Origin: Halovivax gelatinilyticus
Lineage (GTDB): Archaea > Halobacteriota > Halobacteria > Halobacteriales > Natrialbaceae
Length of the DNA: 64,000 nt
Assembly: GCF_024300625.1 (NCBI RefSeq)
Contig: NZ_CP101322.1
Coordinates: 1,563,992-1,627,991 of the forward strand
Direction of reading: 5' to 3'
Position numbers and translations under genes: made by a program. The notes under the pieces were generated by a model. The model was not told the origin of the DNA and did not search any database. It saw only the letters and a list, made by a program, of their open reading frames with translations. This document shows, in pieces, positions 1 to 9,594 of this stretch; position 1 is the first letter of the stretch, and every line of letters begins with the position of its first letter.

Positions 1-3000
1 ACTGAAACCGTCAGCGACGAGCGTACGTCCGTCTCGATCTCCGAAACCTCGTCGGTCACGAACGACGACGGGTTGCCGGTCGCGTCGTCTGCAATCGCGA
101 ATCCGAGCCGTCGTCCCTCGCTCACGTCGGTGAGTTCGACCGAGAGGCGGTCGGACGCGACGGACTCGTTGACTGGCGCCGAAAGGGCGATCGAGCCGGC
201 TCCGAGTTCGGCGCCGGTATCGAGATCGCGGACCGTCACCGTGGCGTTCGCGTCGATCGGTCCACGGTTACTCACGAGGACGTTTGCCTCGGCCTCGCGA
301 TCGCCATCGAAGTGTTCGGTCACGCTGTAGCGAATCGGCTGGTGCACGCCGAGCGTGGGCGCGAACAGCCGCGTGGTCACGGTTCCGTACCGCGGTTGTG
401 TCGCTCGCTCGTCCAGCAGCCCGTCGGGATCGATTCGAACGCGATCGACCGTCGTGGTATTGAACGAGTCGGTCGTGATCGGCACCTCGACCTGGATCGT
501 GTCGCCCGTAGCCAGGTGTGATACCGTCTCGTCGACGGTCCACTCGTCGCCGTCCGTGAGTCGAATCGGCACGCCGGCCGCGTCGACGCCGCCGCGATTT
601 TCGAGTTCGACGGCGACGGTCCCGTTGGTCGGCGTCCCCGTCTCGGAACCGGGTTCGGCGTCGACGGCCGTTATCGCGAGATCGGGTGCTCCGAGCGCGA
701 GCGTGGCGTTCTGGGCGTACCACTCGTCGGTCGGCCCCGTTTCGCTCGATTTGACCGTGACCTCGACGATTCCGTGATCGGGGACGGTCACGTTCAGCGC
801 GTACGTGCTCGTCTCGTTCGAGGCCAGCGGCTCGACCGATTCCGTCGCGAGTTCCGTCTCGCCGTCGGTGACGAGGAGCGTGCCTTCGTCGCTGTCCGTC
901 GAGCCGACGTTTCTGACGGTTGCCTCGAGCGAGACCGTCTCGCCGGCCGTCGCGTTCGTCGGCCCTGTCACGTCAACGTCGAACGCCGGGCCGAATTCGA
1001 CCGTCGACTGGAAGATGTCGTTGCGGTTGTTCGCCATCGGTTCGCGTAGCGTGTAGACCGAGACGAGTCCGTCTGCAGTGGCGATGGCGTCGGCGTGTTG
1101 TACCGAGGCGTTCTCGTCGAAGCCGGTCGTTGCCCGGCGCTCGCCGGACCAGGTGCCGTCGGTCGCGCTGCGATAGAAGACGTCGGTGGTCGTCTGCCCC
1201 TCGGGGGTCCCGCGGTAGGAGATGACCGTCTCGTCGTCGGTGCTGTCGACGGAAAGGTGGCCCAGCGAGAGCAACGTCGATTCGACCGGAAGCCGGTTCG
1301 GCTCGCCGTCGATAGCTTGCCACAGAGCGGCCGTTTCGTCGGTCGCAGTCGCCCAGAGCAGCGATTCGCCGTCGACGTCGTGATCGACGTAGTCGACGAC
1401 GGCGTACTCGGCCGCGGCGTCGAATCCATCCGCGTCGATCGTACCGTGTCCGATCGATCCCGCGGCGAACCAGTCTTCGGCGGCGTAGTAGGCGAGTTCG
1501 ACGGCCCCGTCGTCGGTCAGACCGAGCGCCGGCAGGGACGCGTTCTCGATCGTTCCCGCCGCGTCGACGCTTCCGGCGGAATCGAGCAGTCGGTACTCGA
1601 CGGAGGCGTTCGCGAGGTCGAGCCGATCCGAGTTCGGATGGTGGTGCCAGGCGACCGCCCAGCCGTCGTCGGTCGCTTCGACGACCGGCGCCCGGTCGAG
1701 CGCTTCGGAATCGGTGAGGAACTCGGGGTCGCTCCACGAGTCGCCGTCGAAACGGCTCATCGCGATGTCGAAGTGAGCGGCGATCTCGTCCGGATCGTCG
1801 AACGAGTCGGCCGGTTCGGACAGCCGCGTCCAGACCGCCAGCAGGTCCTCAGAATCCGCTGGCGAGGCGAGCGCCGGTTCGATGTCGTGGCGGTCGTCCG
1901 CCGTGACGGAGATTGGGTCGGACCATCCGGTCTCATCGTCGTAGAGACGGACGATGACGTCGTTCCCGTCGGCCGTGTCGGCTCCGTCGGGGAGGTAACT
2001 CCAGCTGACGGCGTGGCCGCTGTCGGTCGCGGCGATCGACGGCTCCGTATCCTCGTACGGCCGGTCGGTCAGTCGAACGAGGTCTTCGCCCGACGCCGTC
2101 GGGAGACGTGTGCTGGCCGCGTTCGCCGCGTCGCCGTCGACAGACGCGACGGTCGGGAACACGGTGGTACCGCGAGCATCGCGAAGCGTCATTCCCGCTG
2201 TGGAGTCGGTGTGTTCGTCGTACCAGCCGGACCAGTCGATGTCACAGTAGAACGGGTTGCTGGTGATGGCCGGCACATCCGGCTCGTCGGCCGTCGCCGC
2301 GGTCGAGTCTGGCCCGACGTCCCACTCGTTTTCCCACTCGATGCCACACTCCACCTCGCCTTCGACGAGCCCCCAGAGCGTCGCGGATCCGCCGATGTCG
2401 GCAGCGAGGCCGTATTCGACCGTCTCGACGGGAGTCTGTCCCTGCTGGGATATCCTCGTCTCGGATCCGCCGGAGACACCGACATCGGCCGCGGCCCCCA
2501 GAATCGATAGTTCACCGAACCCGGACAATTCACCACTCGACTCGGTCGAGCGTTCGACGATTCCGAACTGCTCGTCGTACGATACGATACTCGTTAGATC
2601 GAGCCCAACGGCAACTTTGAGATCCGCCCCAGCGAGCCCGTCCTCCGAGTACGAGTCCTTCTGTCGGTCGCTGAGAACGGAGACGGACACCCCTGCTTCG
2701 GTGTGTTCTTCGAGGGTCGAACCTAAGAAATCGATCCCGTCGAAGTCGAGTGACTCCGCGCCGCCGATGTCGGCCGATCCGCCGAAAATGCCGATTTTGG
2801 CCGCGGTCTCCATTTCTCCCTGCAGGTCTCCATCTGGAACGCCCGACTCGATGAGCGTTCGATCGGTCAGCCGAACTTCGAGCCCTTCCTTGAGCAACGG
2901 CACGTTCGGGATTCCTGCCCAGTCGAAGACGAACCCGTCCTCGTGGGGGTGCCAGTCGAATGCATCCTCGTGACGGAGTTCACAGCGCTCGCCGTCGGGC

Positions 3001-4259
3001 CAGCCGCCGTCGAGCGCACACCACTCGCCCGATCCCGGTTCGGAATCGAATAGCTGGTTGAACGCGAGCACCCACTCGAGTTGACGGAAGCTGGCGGCTT
3101 CCTCGGTCGTTTCGAGCACCTCGCCGTCGTCGAATTCGGCGACGACGTCGACGGTTCCACCCTCGTCGCCGGCGGCGAACGGATCGAGCGCGACGCGGAA
3201 GTCGTTCTCGTCGATTTCGTTGGCGCTGACGCCGCCGACGGTGACGTCGACGAGCGTGCGATCGGGGTCGAGATTGCTCACCCGGTAGTACTCCTCGACT
3301 TCGTCGGTGAACCACTCGTCGGGAAGGGCTCGCGTTATCTCGAGGTCGCCGACGGTGACGTTGACGCGGTGAGCCGCTCCCTTGTGCGGCCCGATCTCGT
3401 AGACGCCGGGTTCGTCGAAGGTGTGGACGATCTCGTCACCGGGTAGGATCGTTCCGTCGTCGAGGTCCCACTCGAGTTCGTAATCGTCCAGGGCGACGAA
3501 CGGATCACAGCCGCTGATCGTGATCGGTTCGCCGACCTCGGGGTTCTCGTTGGTCACCGAGATGCCCGGTTCCCAGACCGGAACGTTCGGGTTGTCGCCG
3601 CCGTGGTCTTCTTCGGGGGGTTCCGGTGGCGGTGGGTACAATCCATCCGGGCCCTGATAATACCGGCCGCACGGCATCCAGAAGTGTATCCACGCTGGGG
3701 AATCAGGGACCGTGTACCGGTAGACGCGGAGATAATCGGGCGCGTCGAAGAACGGGTACCCCTCGAAGTACATGTGCTGGATGTATTCGCCACTATCCAC
3801 CACCGGCCCGCTCCAGTATCCTTCGTCGTCAGACACGCCGGTCCCACCCTCACCGTAAATCTCGACACCGGCGATTGGCATTCGATCCGAGAAGAGCAGC
3901 GGCGAGTCGTTCGTCGGCGGTGCTGGCTGGTAGAAGTACGAGCGCAACGGCCTCGACTGGTCGACCGAACCGTTCCCGTCACGAAGCGACGGCCTGTCGA
4001 TGGCGTGGTCGGTGACGGGGCCGTCGATGCCCAGGTCGCCCGGCGTCGTCACCGCCGGTCGATCGAGCGTCTCGTTCGACACCTCGAGGGCGGAAACGGT
4101 TTGGTCGCCGATTTCGAGCGTTACCGGTCCGTCGGAGACCGGATCAGTGCCGGTGGAACCGGCTCCAGCGACGATCAGTCCGAACGAGCCGAGAAGAAAG
4201 CCGACGGCGCAGACGAGCAGTATCGACTCCCAGACGGTGATCGCGCCCGGTTCACGCAT
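1..4259 (-). CDS. Large exported protein with PKD-like, propeller-like and CARDB-like regions (C-terminus off window)
   Basis: This frame is open from an ATG at 4259 to the left edge without a stop, giving 1419 visible residues of an incomplete protein. Residues about 8-30 form one hydrophobic segment (signal peptide or anchor; no twin arginine, no lipobox Cys). A PKD-like beta-sandwich follows at about 230-305, with the sequence EWDLDDG and the ending HTFDEPGVYE. Residues about 728-1076 contain recurring blocks of the type 'EPSIAATDSGHAVSW', resembling BNR/sialidase-type propeller blades. From about 1093 there are CARDB-like beta-sandwiches (GPTNATAGETVSLEATVRN) in at least two and probably three copies. 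I infer a surface-exposed adhesion or binding protein. No catalytic motif was recognised. The missing C-terminus would show whether it carries PGF-CTERM or another anchor. Confidence 0.85.
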   Translation of the reverse strand, partial: MREPGAITVWESILLVCAVGFLLGSFGLIVAGAGSTGTDPVSDGPVTLEIGDQTVSALEVSNETLDRPAVTTPGDLGIDGPVTDHAIDRPSLRDGNGSVDQSRPLRSYFYQPAPPTNDSPLLFSDRMPIAGVEIYGEGGTGVSDDEGYWSGPVVDSGEYIQHMYFEGYPFFDAPDYLRVYRYTVPDSPAWIHFWMPCGRYYQGPDGLYPPPPEPPEEDHGGDNPNVPVWEPGISVTNENPEVGEPITISGCDPFVALDDYELEWDLDDGTILPGDEIVHTFDEPGVYEIGPHKGAAHRVNVTVGDLEITRALPDEWFTDEVEEYYRVSNLDPDRTLVDVTVGGVSANEIDENDFRVALDPFAAGDEGGTVDVVAEFDDGEVLETTEEAASFRQLEWVLAFNQLFDSEPGSGEWCALDGGWPDGERCELRHEDAFDWHPHEDGFVFDWAGIPNVPLLKEGLEVRLTDRTLIESGVPDGDLQGEMETAAKIGIFGGSADIGGAESLDFDGIDFLGSTLEEHTEAGVSVSVLSDRQKDSYSEDGLAGADLKVAVGLDLTSIVSYDEQFGIVERSTESSGELSGFGELSILGAAADVGVSGGSETRISQQGQTPVETVEYGLAADIGGSATLWGLVEGEVECGIEWENEWDVGPDSTAATADEPDVPAITSNPFYCDIDWSGWYDEHTDSTAGMTLRDARGTTVFPTVASVDGDAANAASTRLPTASGEDLVRLTDRPYEDTEPSIAATDSGHAVSWSYLPDGADTADGNDVIVRLYDDETGWSDPISVTADDRHDIEPALASPADSEDLLAVWTRLSEPADSFDDPDEIAAHFDIAMSRFDGDSWSDPEFLTDSEALDRAPVVEATDDGWAVAWHHHPNSDRLDLANASVEYRLLDSAGSVDAAGTIENASLPALGLTDDGAVELAYYAAEDWFAAGSIGHGTIDADGFDAAAEYAVVDYVDHDVDGESLLWATATDETAALWQAIDGEPNRLPVESTLLSLGHLSVDSTDDETVISYRGTPEGQTTTDVFYRSATDGTWSGERRATTGFDENASVQHADAIATADGLVSVYTLREPMANNRNDIFQSTVEFGPAFDVDVTGPTNATAGETVSLEATVRNVGSTDSDEGTLLVTDGETELATESVEPLASNETSTYALNVTVPDHGIVEVTVKSSETGPTDEWYAQNATLALGAPDLAITAVDAEPGSETGTPTNGTVAVELENRGGVDAAGVPIRLTDGDEWTVDETVSHLATGDTIQVEVPITTDSFNTTTVDRVRIDPDGLLDERATQPRYGTVTTRLFAPTLGVHQPIRYSVTEHFDGDREAEANVLVSNRGPIDANATVTVRDLDTGAELGAGSIALSAPVNESVASDRLSVELTDVSEGRRLGFAIADDATGNPSSFVTDEVSEIETDVRSSLTVS

Positions 4260-4671
4260 GTGACACCCCTGTACGGTGGCCGTATGCGTCGGGAGAGTCG
4301 TGCTGAACGTGTCGTGCTGTGGGTCGAGTTGCGGCGCGACGGTGAATCGGCGAATCCATGGGAAGACTGCACCACTCTACAATATAAAATTATCTCAAAA
4401 ATATGATGGTGCAATAAGGTGGTAGATCTGGTAGATCACTCCCCGTTCGAGCCTATAACTGGATTCGTCCCACTGAGTTCATGGCGGAACGACGCCGCCA
4501 GCGCTGTGGGGCGTGGCCGCGCTCGGTCAGCTGCTGGCCCCGACGCCGGCGTTAAATCACCGCGACCTCGCTTCGAGACGAGGTTAGGATCATCTCGTGT
4601 GACGATCGCTCGAATCGAAGTACACGGCCGTTTCGGTACGTTCTAAGTACCCGCCCACGAGAGACGCCGGT
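4260..4671. promoter_or_regulatory. Divergent intergenic region with AT-rich promoter-like tract
   Basis: This non-coding stretch lies between the divergent large exported protein (minus) and the ornithine cyclodeaminase family gene (plus). An AT-rich tract at about 4378-4406 (minus-strand reading ATTTTATATT) is the best TATA candidate for the minus gene and would imply a leader of about 100 nt. For the plus gene, TTCTAAGTA at about 4641-4649 lies some 25 bases before the ATG, the usual haloarchaeal TATA distance for a near-leaderless transcript. A short inverted repeat ACCTCG/CGAGGT occurs at 4565-4584. No gene is seen here. Confidence 0.45.
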
Positions 4672-5664
4672 ATGGAGACACTGTTCCTCTCGGACGAGGA
4701 CGTCGACGCCTACGCTGACGTACCAGGAATCATCCGTGCGCTCGAGGGCGCCTTTGCGGCCTACGAGCGCGGAAACGCACAGATGCCGGCCAAATCGTAC
4801 ATCGACCTCCCGCAGTACAACGGCGACTTCCGATCGATGCCGGCGTACCTGGAGACCGACGACTGGGACGCGGCCGGATTGAAGTGGGTCAACGTCCACC
4901 CGGACAACCCGTCGAACTTCGATCTCCCGACCGTCATGGGGACGATGATCTACTCCGATCCCGAGACGGCCTACCCGCTGGCTATCATGGACGGAACGGA
5001 ACTCACGATGAAGCGAACGGGCGCGGCGGCCGCCGTCGCGACCGATTACCTCGCCGTTTCCGACGCCACCTCGCTCGGTATCGTCGGCGCCGGCGTGCAG
5101 GCCTACAGCCAGCTCGAAGCCATCGCCGAAATCCGCCCGATCGCGGAGGTCGTCGTCAGCGACCTCGATGACGAGCGTGTCGAGCGGTTCATCGACACGT
5201 TCTCGGACGACTTCGATATCCGCGGCGGTTCGATCTCCGAGGCCGGCCACTGCGACGTCCTCTCGACCGTGACGCCGGTTCGTGATCCGATCGTCGGCCC
5301 CGACGACGTCGCAGGTCACACCCACATCAACGCGATGGGTGCCGACGCCGAAGGAAAACACGAACTCGACGACGACCTCCTGCGTTCGGCGACGATCGTC
5401 ATCGACGACCACGAGCAGTGCACCCACTCCGGCGAGATCAACGTCCCCTACCACGAGGGCGTGCTGACCGACGACGACATCCACGCCGAACTCGGCCAGA
5501 TCGTCGTCGGCGACGTAGCCGGTCGAACCGACGACACCGGCGTTACCGTCTTCGACTCGACCGGGCTGGCCATTCAGGACGTCGCCGCGGCCCACGTCGT
5601 CTACGAGGAAGCCAGCGCCAGCGAGGGCGGCAGTCCGTTCGACCTCGTCGGCGCAGGAAACTGA
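4672..5664 (+). CDS. Ornithine cyclodeaminase / mu-crystallin family dehydrogenase (archaeal alanine dehydrogenase type)
   Basis: The 330-residue protein is full length for the ornithine cyclodeaminase/mu-crystallin family. Family features visible are the substrate-side segment with GLKWVNVHPDNP (near residue 70), DGTELTMKRTGAAAAVATDYLA (about 103-124), the nucleotide-binding glycine motif GIVGAGVQAYSQ (about 133-144) and INAMGAD (about 219-225). Members use NAD(P)H. In archaea many act as alanine dehydrogenase or imino-acid reductase, others as ornithine cyclodeaminase, and sequence alone does not decide which. The start is the first ATG after a TATA-like element. It stands alone on this strand, convergent with the cupin gene 13 bases downstream. 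Confidence 0.85.
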   Translation: METLFLSDEDVDAYADVPGIIRALEGAFAAYERGNAQMPAKSYIDLPQYNGDFRSMPAYLETDDWDAAGLKWVNVHPDNPSNFDLPTVMGTMIYSDPETAYPLAIMDGTELTMKRTGAAAAVATDYLAVSDATSLGIVGAGVQAYSQLEAIAEIRPIAEVVVSDLDDERVERFIDTFSDDFDIRGGSISEAGHCDVLSTVTPVRDPIVGPDDVAGHTHINAMGADAEGKHELDDDLLRSATIVIDDHEQCTHSGEINVPYHEGVLTDDDIHAELGQIVVGDVAGRTDDTGVTVFDSTGLAIQDVAAAHVVYEEASASEGGSPFDLVGAGN

Positions 5665-5677
5665 CAGCGAGGGGGCG

Positions 5678-6157
5678 TCAGGACGGTTCGATCTCCGTCA
5701 CCTGCTCGTCGCACTCGTCGCAGAACACCTCGAACACGGCCCGATCGCGGTCGAACTCGAGCGTCTGGATCGTTTCGGTCTCGCACGCCGGACACTCGCG
5801 CAGGTACTCGAGTTCCCGGCTGCCACGCGGCGCGCCGAGGGCGAGCATCGTCGCGCGTTCGTCGCCGCGGTTTTTGGCGAGCTGGAACTCGCCGGGTTCG
5901 AAGCGAATCAGCTCGCCGGGACCGAGCACCTGGTCGCCTTCTTCCGTCTCGAACGTGACGGTCCCGGCGGTGACGAAAAAGACCTCCTCCTGGTCCAGGT
6001 GACGGTGGTAGTCCCAGCCGAGCTGACTCCCGGGGTCGAGTTCGACGTAGTTGACGGCCAGGTGGTCGGTCCCGAGCGGTTTCGATAGTCGGTGGAAGAC
6101 GTCCGCCCGCGCGATCGAGGGTCGGTCGCCGTCCCGTTCGACGTGCACTCGTTCCAT
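5678..6157 (-). CDS. Cupin-domain protein with C-terminal zinc-ribbon-like tail
   Basis: The 159-residue protein has a cupin barrel in its first 110 residues. The two cupin motifs are visible: HRHLDQEEVFFVTAGTVTFE (His/Glu metal ligands) and GPGELIRFEPGEFQLAKN. The C-terminus has two CxxC pairs (CPAC and CDEC), which suggests a small bound zinc. Proteins of this kind bind small ligands or act as simple enzymes; the substrate cannot be inferred. It is convergent with the upstream dehydrogenase and separate from the DUF2071 gene. Confidence 0.85.
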   Translation of the reverse strand: MERVHVERDGDRPSIARADVFHRLSKPLGTDHLAVNYVELDPGSQLGWDYHRHLDQEEVFFVTAGTVTFETEEGDQVLGPGELIRFEPGEFQLAKNRGDERATMLALGAPRGSRELEYLRECPACETETIQTLEFDRDRAVFEVFCDECDEQVTEIEPS

Positions 6158-6211
6158 GTGGGTCGAGGTCGGACGCAGAACGAATAAAACCGGCCGATGG
6201 GTCGCGGTCGG

Positions 6212-7003
6212 TCAACAGCCGCGAACGCGACGCGGGATCGACGCCGTCATCGCGAGTTCCGGGCAGTAGCGCGCGATCGGATCCCCGTCGGGTTCCGGCA
6301 ATCCGTTCGCCGCAAAGAGCGTGTTATCCGAGAGCGTTACCGACGCCGACTGCAGCGGCCAGGGGGCGTGGGCCACCTCGCCGACGAGGACGTTCCCGAC
6401 TCCCCGACCGTCCGGAGCGTAGAACCGGCGTCGCTCGGTCAGCCACGCGTCCCGAGAGTCCGGTTCGACGAAGGAGAGCGCCTCGTCGGGTTCGTAGTTC
6501 ACGGCCAACCGAGCGGGCGGTTCGTCGGCCGACTCCCGCGTGCTCGAAAAGGAGACCCGGTTGCCCTCGTAGTCACTGCTCCCCTCGACCCGCGAGACGT
6601 GCATACGCGCGCGGGAGACGGGTAGTCGGGTCAGGCGGCCGGCGACCGTCGCGACGGCGGCGCTGTCGACGTCGACGCTGAAGAAGTAGAGTCCAGGATC
6701 GCCCCGGCAGGTGACGTAGGTTCGCACGTTTAGCTCCGGTGCCGTCATCCGAAGCATCTTCGGCGTCATCCGCAGTCCCGCCCTGGCGAGGACGAACGGC
6801 AAGACGCTCACCCAGGCCCGCCCGTTCCACGTGTCGAGCGTCAGGGGCTCGGGAACGTGGGGTCGCAACTCGTCCGGATCGATCGGCCAGTGGAGAAAGA
6901 GCCCGTCTCGCCAGGTGAAGGCGAACGGGTGAGGAAACCGGCCGCTTGCGCGCTCGGCGCTCGTTGGGGGGCGTGACCGTTCACGTACCGTTCCGCGAGG
7001 CAT
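6212..7003 (-). CDS. DUF2071 (YqjF-like) family protein
   Basis: The 263-residue protein matches the DUF2071/YqjF family pattern. The N-terminal FTWRDGLFLHWPIDPDELRP is followed by VPEPLTLDTWNGRAWVSVLPF, then NVRTYV and GLYFFSVD, the typical beta-strand order. The family has an acetoacetate-decarboxylase-like fold but no established activity. I chose the ATG at 7003 (MPRGTV); the frame stays open 13 codons further upstream, but those residues look non-family. The C-terminal half ends near ASIPRRVRGC. It appears monocistronic. Confidence 0.8.
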   Translation of the reverse strand: MPRGTVRERSRPPTSAERASGRFPHPFAFTWRDGLFLHWPIDPDELRPHVPEPLTLDTWNGRAWVSVLPFVLARAGLRMTPKMLRMTAPELNVRTYVTCRGDPGLYFFSVDVDSAAVATVAGRLTRLPVSRARMHVSRVEGSSDYEGNRVSFSSTRESADEPPARLAVNYEPDEALSFVEPDSRDAWLTERRRFYAPDGRGVGNVLVGEVAHAPWPLQSASVTLSDNTLFAANGLPEPDGDPIARYCPELAMTASIPRRVRGC

Positions 7004-7363
7004 GTCCGCTATTCGACGACAACCGCCAAAAAGGGCCGCCACGAGGTCTGTATCCGATGATCGTCACGGTTTGGGGAGCGTCATGGAACCGCCAGACCGG
7101 TCGCGTGACAGAGTCCATCGACTCGATACCGTTTCGAATCCGTCGCGGGGACATGCGCGTTAGAATGTCCCGGGTGGTAAGAGCACCCGAGACGTGGCTT
7201 CCGAAAACCATGACCGGTTTTCAGTCACCATGTTACGCTACCAACCTCCGAGACAAAAAGGTCTCGCCCGCCCGCGGTATCGCCAGCGAGCGCTCTCTCC
7301 CGATATTGGCAGGGAATCCGGAGCGACCACGTCTCGATTCGAATTCTCATCGGAGGCTGCCTG
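7004..7363. other. Intergenic region, no gene seen
   Basis: About 360 bases lie between the DUF2071 gene and the small cysteine-rich reading frame. Open frames here have arginine-rich, low-acidity translations that look like non-coding readthrough. No convincing TATA, RNA gene or long inverted repeat was found. Confidence 0.4.
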
Positions 7364-7578
7364 ATGGGGCGATACGATCCCGACGGCCCGACGCCCGATC
7401 GACCCTGCGAGCGCTGCAGTCGGGCGCTCACCCTGAAACACGCGTCCGCCTCGTCGCCTGTCACGAGGGTGCCCACGCCGACCGGTACCGCGATTCGCAA
7501 CGACGGGTCTGCGCCGACTGCGTCGCGGCGATCGGGATGCTGGAGTTAGATTGTGGGAGCATTGACGGCCCGTCATAG
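7364..7578 (+). pseudogene. Possible frameshifted small zinc-finger protein
   Basis: From the ATG at 7364 one frame encodes a short protein with CERC near residue 15, then becomes unlike a protein. From about 7430 the frame one base back encodes VACHEGAHADRY and RRVCADCVAAIGML before a TAG at 7576-7578. Joined by a single missing base near 7425-7435, the product would be about 72 residues with CxxC, CHxxxH and CxxC, a plausible zinc finger. Two cysteine pairs in adjacent frames argue for a real gene broken by one deletion or a sequencing error. Composition does not clearly separate the frames, so chance remains possible. Confidence 0.35.
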
Positions 7579-7647
7579 CTCGGTGGGAGTCTGCGTTACG
7601 AGGCTAAACTCCTCGACATATTCACACGTACCGGATCGCGTCTGCGC

Positions 7648-8274
7648 TCACGTGTTCCGTTCGATCCGCTCTAGAACGGCCGGAAGGGACGTGAGGTCGT
7701 CGATGGTGTACGCCGGTTGCTGATATGGCACTACGTCGTCGTTCTCGACCCACACCGTCGTCATCCCGAAACAACGTGCCATCAGGAGGTCTTCGTTGAA
7801 TTCGTCGCTGACCATGACCACCTCGCCGTCTACGCCGTCCACGCAGCGGTGATACCCTCTCGGATGCGGCTTCGGTCGTTCCAGCTCGCTCGAAACGAGC
7901 ACCGAATCGAAGACGTCCCACACCCCGTGGCGTCGAAGCACCCGTTCGACCCACGGCTTTACCATATTGCTGAACAACACGAGCGAGTGGCGGGACGCTA
8001 CCGCCTCGAGCACCTCCTCGCGTTCGTTCGGGAAACGAGGATCTAGCCAGGTCCGATCGATGTACTCGCGACACGCCGATTCGGTCGCTCCCGTGAGGGT
8101 CGATAGTAGGTCCACGTATTGGGCCTGGCTATCCAGAAATCCAGTGCGAAAGCAGTAGTAAGCCAACCAGCCCGGGTACGGGTCTCGATCCGGTGACACG
8201 CCGAGGAGGTGGGCGTACTCGCGCTCGTCGACGTGGTCGACCAGGACGCCACCGTAGTCGAGAACCACTCTCAT
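7648..8274 (-). CDS. HAD-superfamily hydrolase
   Basis: The 208-residue HAD hydrolase has the N-terminal nucleophile motif VVLDYGGVLVD (Asp at residue 5; the usual DxD second Asp is Gly, a variant common in the YihX-like group). Motif II is SLVLFSN (about 97-102), the motif III lysine lies in ERPKPHP, and motif IV is VMVSDEFNEDL (about 153-162). An alpha-helical cap lies between motifs I and II. It probably dephosphorylates a small metabolite; the substrate is unknown. The start is the ATG beginning MRVVLDYGG. The gene stands alone. Confidence 0.85.
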   Translation of the reverse strand: MRVVLDYGGVLVDHVDEREYAHLLGVSPDRDPYPGWLAYYCFRTGFLDSQAQYVDLLSTLTGATESACREYIDRTWLDPRFPNEREEVLEAVASRHSLVLFSNMVKPWVERVLRRHGVWDVFDSVLVSSELERPKPHPRGYHRCVDGVDGEVVMVSDEFNEDLLMARCFGMTTVWVENDDVVPYQQPAYTIDDLTSLPAVLERIERNT

Positions 8275-8557
8275 GACTGATCAACGAGCGACTGAATTGA
8301 TAGGTCTTCTGAACGGTTCCCGAACCTCGTGATCGATTGGGTGTCCTTGCAAGTCGATCGGACTGAGGGGCTCGACGAGAGCGATGCTGGCGCGGGCGCT
8401 GGGGAGTAAATCACCACTCGGTCAACCGACCAGGGAGGTGATTTTGGCACAATTCCGGGTACGCCGACGTCGACTCACGAACCGCGCTGGATCAGTGGGC
8501 CTTCGTCTAAGCAGGTCCACCGGCGACAGCTGGGTCCGTGACCGCCAGCGCTTCGGG

Positions 8558-9079
8558 TTAGACTGGACGAGCGTAGACGACCGTCGGATAGGCCTCGCCG
8601 TCGATTTCGTGGGTCGCCTCCCCGGTGCGTTCGAACCCCTTCGCTCGATAGAACGCGTCTCCGACGTCGTTTCCGTCGAGCATCTCCAGCCTGAGCGTCT
8701 CGACGGCCTCGGGCAGAAGTGAGAGGCTCCGTTCTAGCAACGCCGTCCCGACTCCCTCGCCCCAGTGTTCGGGATCGACGTAGATCGCTTTCAGGCCGGC
8801 TTCGTTCTCGCCGACGAAGGACTTCGTCTCGATGTCGCCCCACCGAAAATCAGCGAAACCGAGGGCATCGCCCGCGTCGTCCGTCGCGAGCAAAACTCCG
8901 CGACGGTTTTCGGCCAGTTCACGCGTCCACGCGGTGACCGCCTCGTCGTCGGGCTCGGCCGTCATCCGCTCGATGATGTCCTCCGGGAGGAGTTCGGAAT
9001 ACGCCTCGCTCCAGGCGCGCCCCTGAATGTCGAACATGTGGCGCGTGTCCGTCTCATCTTCGAACTGGCGGACGTACAT
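8558..9079 (-). CDS. GNAT-family N-acetyltransferase
   Basis: The 173-residue protein has the GNAT fold. The key acetyl-CoA-binding stretch is LKAIYVDPEHWGEGVGTALLERS (motif A, Q/RxxGxG/A variant EGVGTA), followed by VETLRLEMLDGNDVGDAFYRAKGFERTG (motif B, typical FYxxxGF). It transfers an acetyl group from acetyl-CoA to an unknown amine. The start ATG at 9079 gives MYVRQFEDETD. The nearest neighbours are the HAD gene downstream and a winged-helix gene upstream, both spaced too widely to suggest an operon. Confidence 0.85.
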   Translation of the reverse strand: MYVRQFEDETDTRHMFDIQGRAWSEAYSELLPEDIIERMTAEPDDEAVTAWTRELAENRRGVLLATDDAGDALGFADFRWGDIETKSFVGENEAGLKAIYVDPEHWGEGVGTALLERSLSLLPEAVETLRLEMLDGNDVGDAFYRAKGFERTGEATHEIDGEAYPTVVYARPV

Positions 9080-9231
9080 CAGTGACGTGACAATAGGTGA
9101 GGGGGAACCTATATTTTCGCCAAGTACATGGAGACGAGCCTGTTGGCTGTGTAGAATAGTTTTATCCGCACATGCCGCCTGGCTACGTGGACTCGAAAGT
9201 CCTCGACCGCGAACGAAGTGTGGCGGCTTGC

Positions 9232-9594
9232 TCAGTTCGAAGCGTCCGCTCCGGCGGCCCTGATCGCCCCATCCAATCGGATGAGCGCCTCACTGACCGC
9301 GTTGTCCGTATCGAAACGGAACCGTTGGGGACTGGACCCATCGACGCGTTCGACGATCCCCAGCTCCGCGAGCAGGTCGATGTGGCGATTGACGGACTGG
9401 CGACTCACGTTCGCCAGGTCGGCGAGTTCTGTCTGATTGAATTCGCGGCGTGGTGGTAGATCGAGCATCGCATCGATCATCGCACACACGCTGTCGTTCT
9501 TCGTCAAGGCCCGCCACCCCGACGGATACGCGTCCCGGAACAAGACGTCGGAGCTGGCGGCCGAGGAGTGTGGGTGCGTCGTTCGTTCACTCAT
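9232..9594 (-). CDS. Winged-helix DNA-binding regulator
   Basis: The product has 120 residues if started at MSERTT (9594); an ATG five codons upstream (9609) is possible. The centre holds a winged HTH: REFNQTELADLANVSRQSVNRHIDLLAELGIVERV, with the recognition helix at SRQSVNRHIDLL, and then a short wing (PQRFRF). The N-terminus resembles haloarchaeal regulators with a SDVLFRDAYPSGWRAL lead-in. It is divergent from the gene at 9788, and an 18-bp perfect palindrome lies between them, so it is a candidate regulator of that gene or of itself (inference). Ligand unknown. Confidence 0.75.
   Translation of the reverse strand: MSERTTHPHSSAASSDVLFRDAYPSGWRALTKNDSVCAMIDAMLDLPPRREFNQTELADLANVSRQSVNRHIDLLAELGIVERVDGSSPQRFRFDTDNAVSEALIRLDGAIRAAGADASN

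Noticed and set aside
7600-7625. Possible terminator hairpin (CGAGG...CCTCG) near the end of the HAD gene
   Set aside because: A 5-bp stem with no T-run is too weak to call in such GC-rich DNA.
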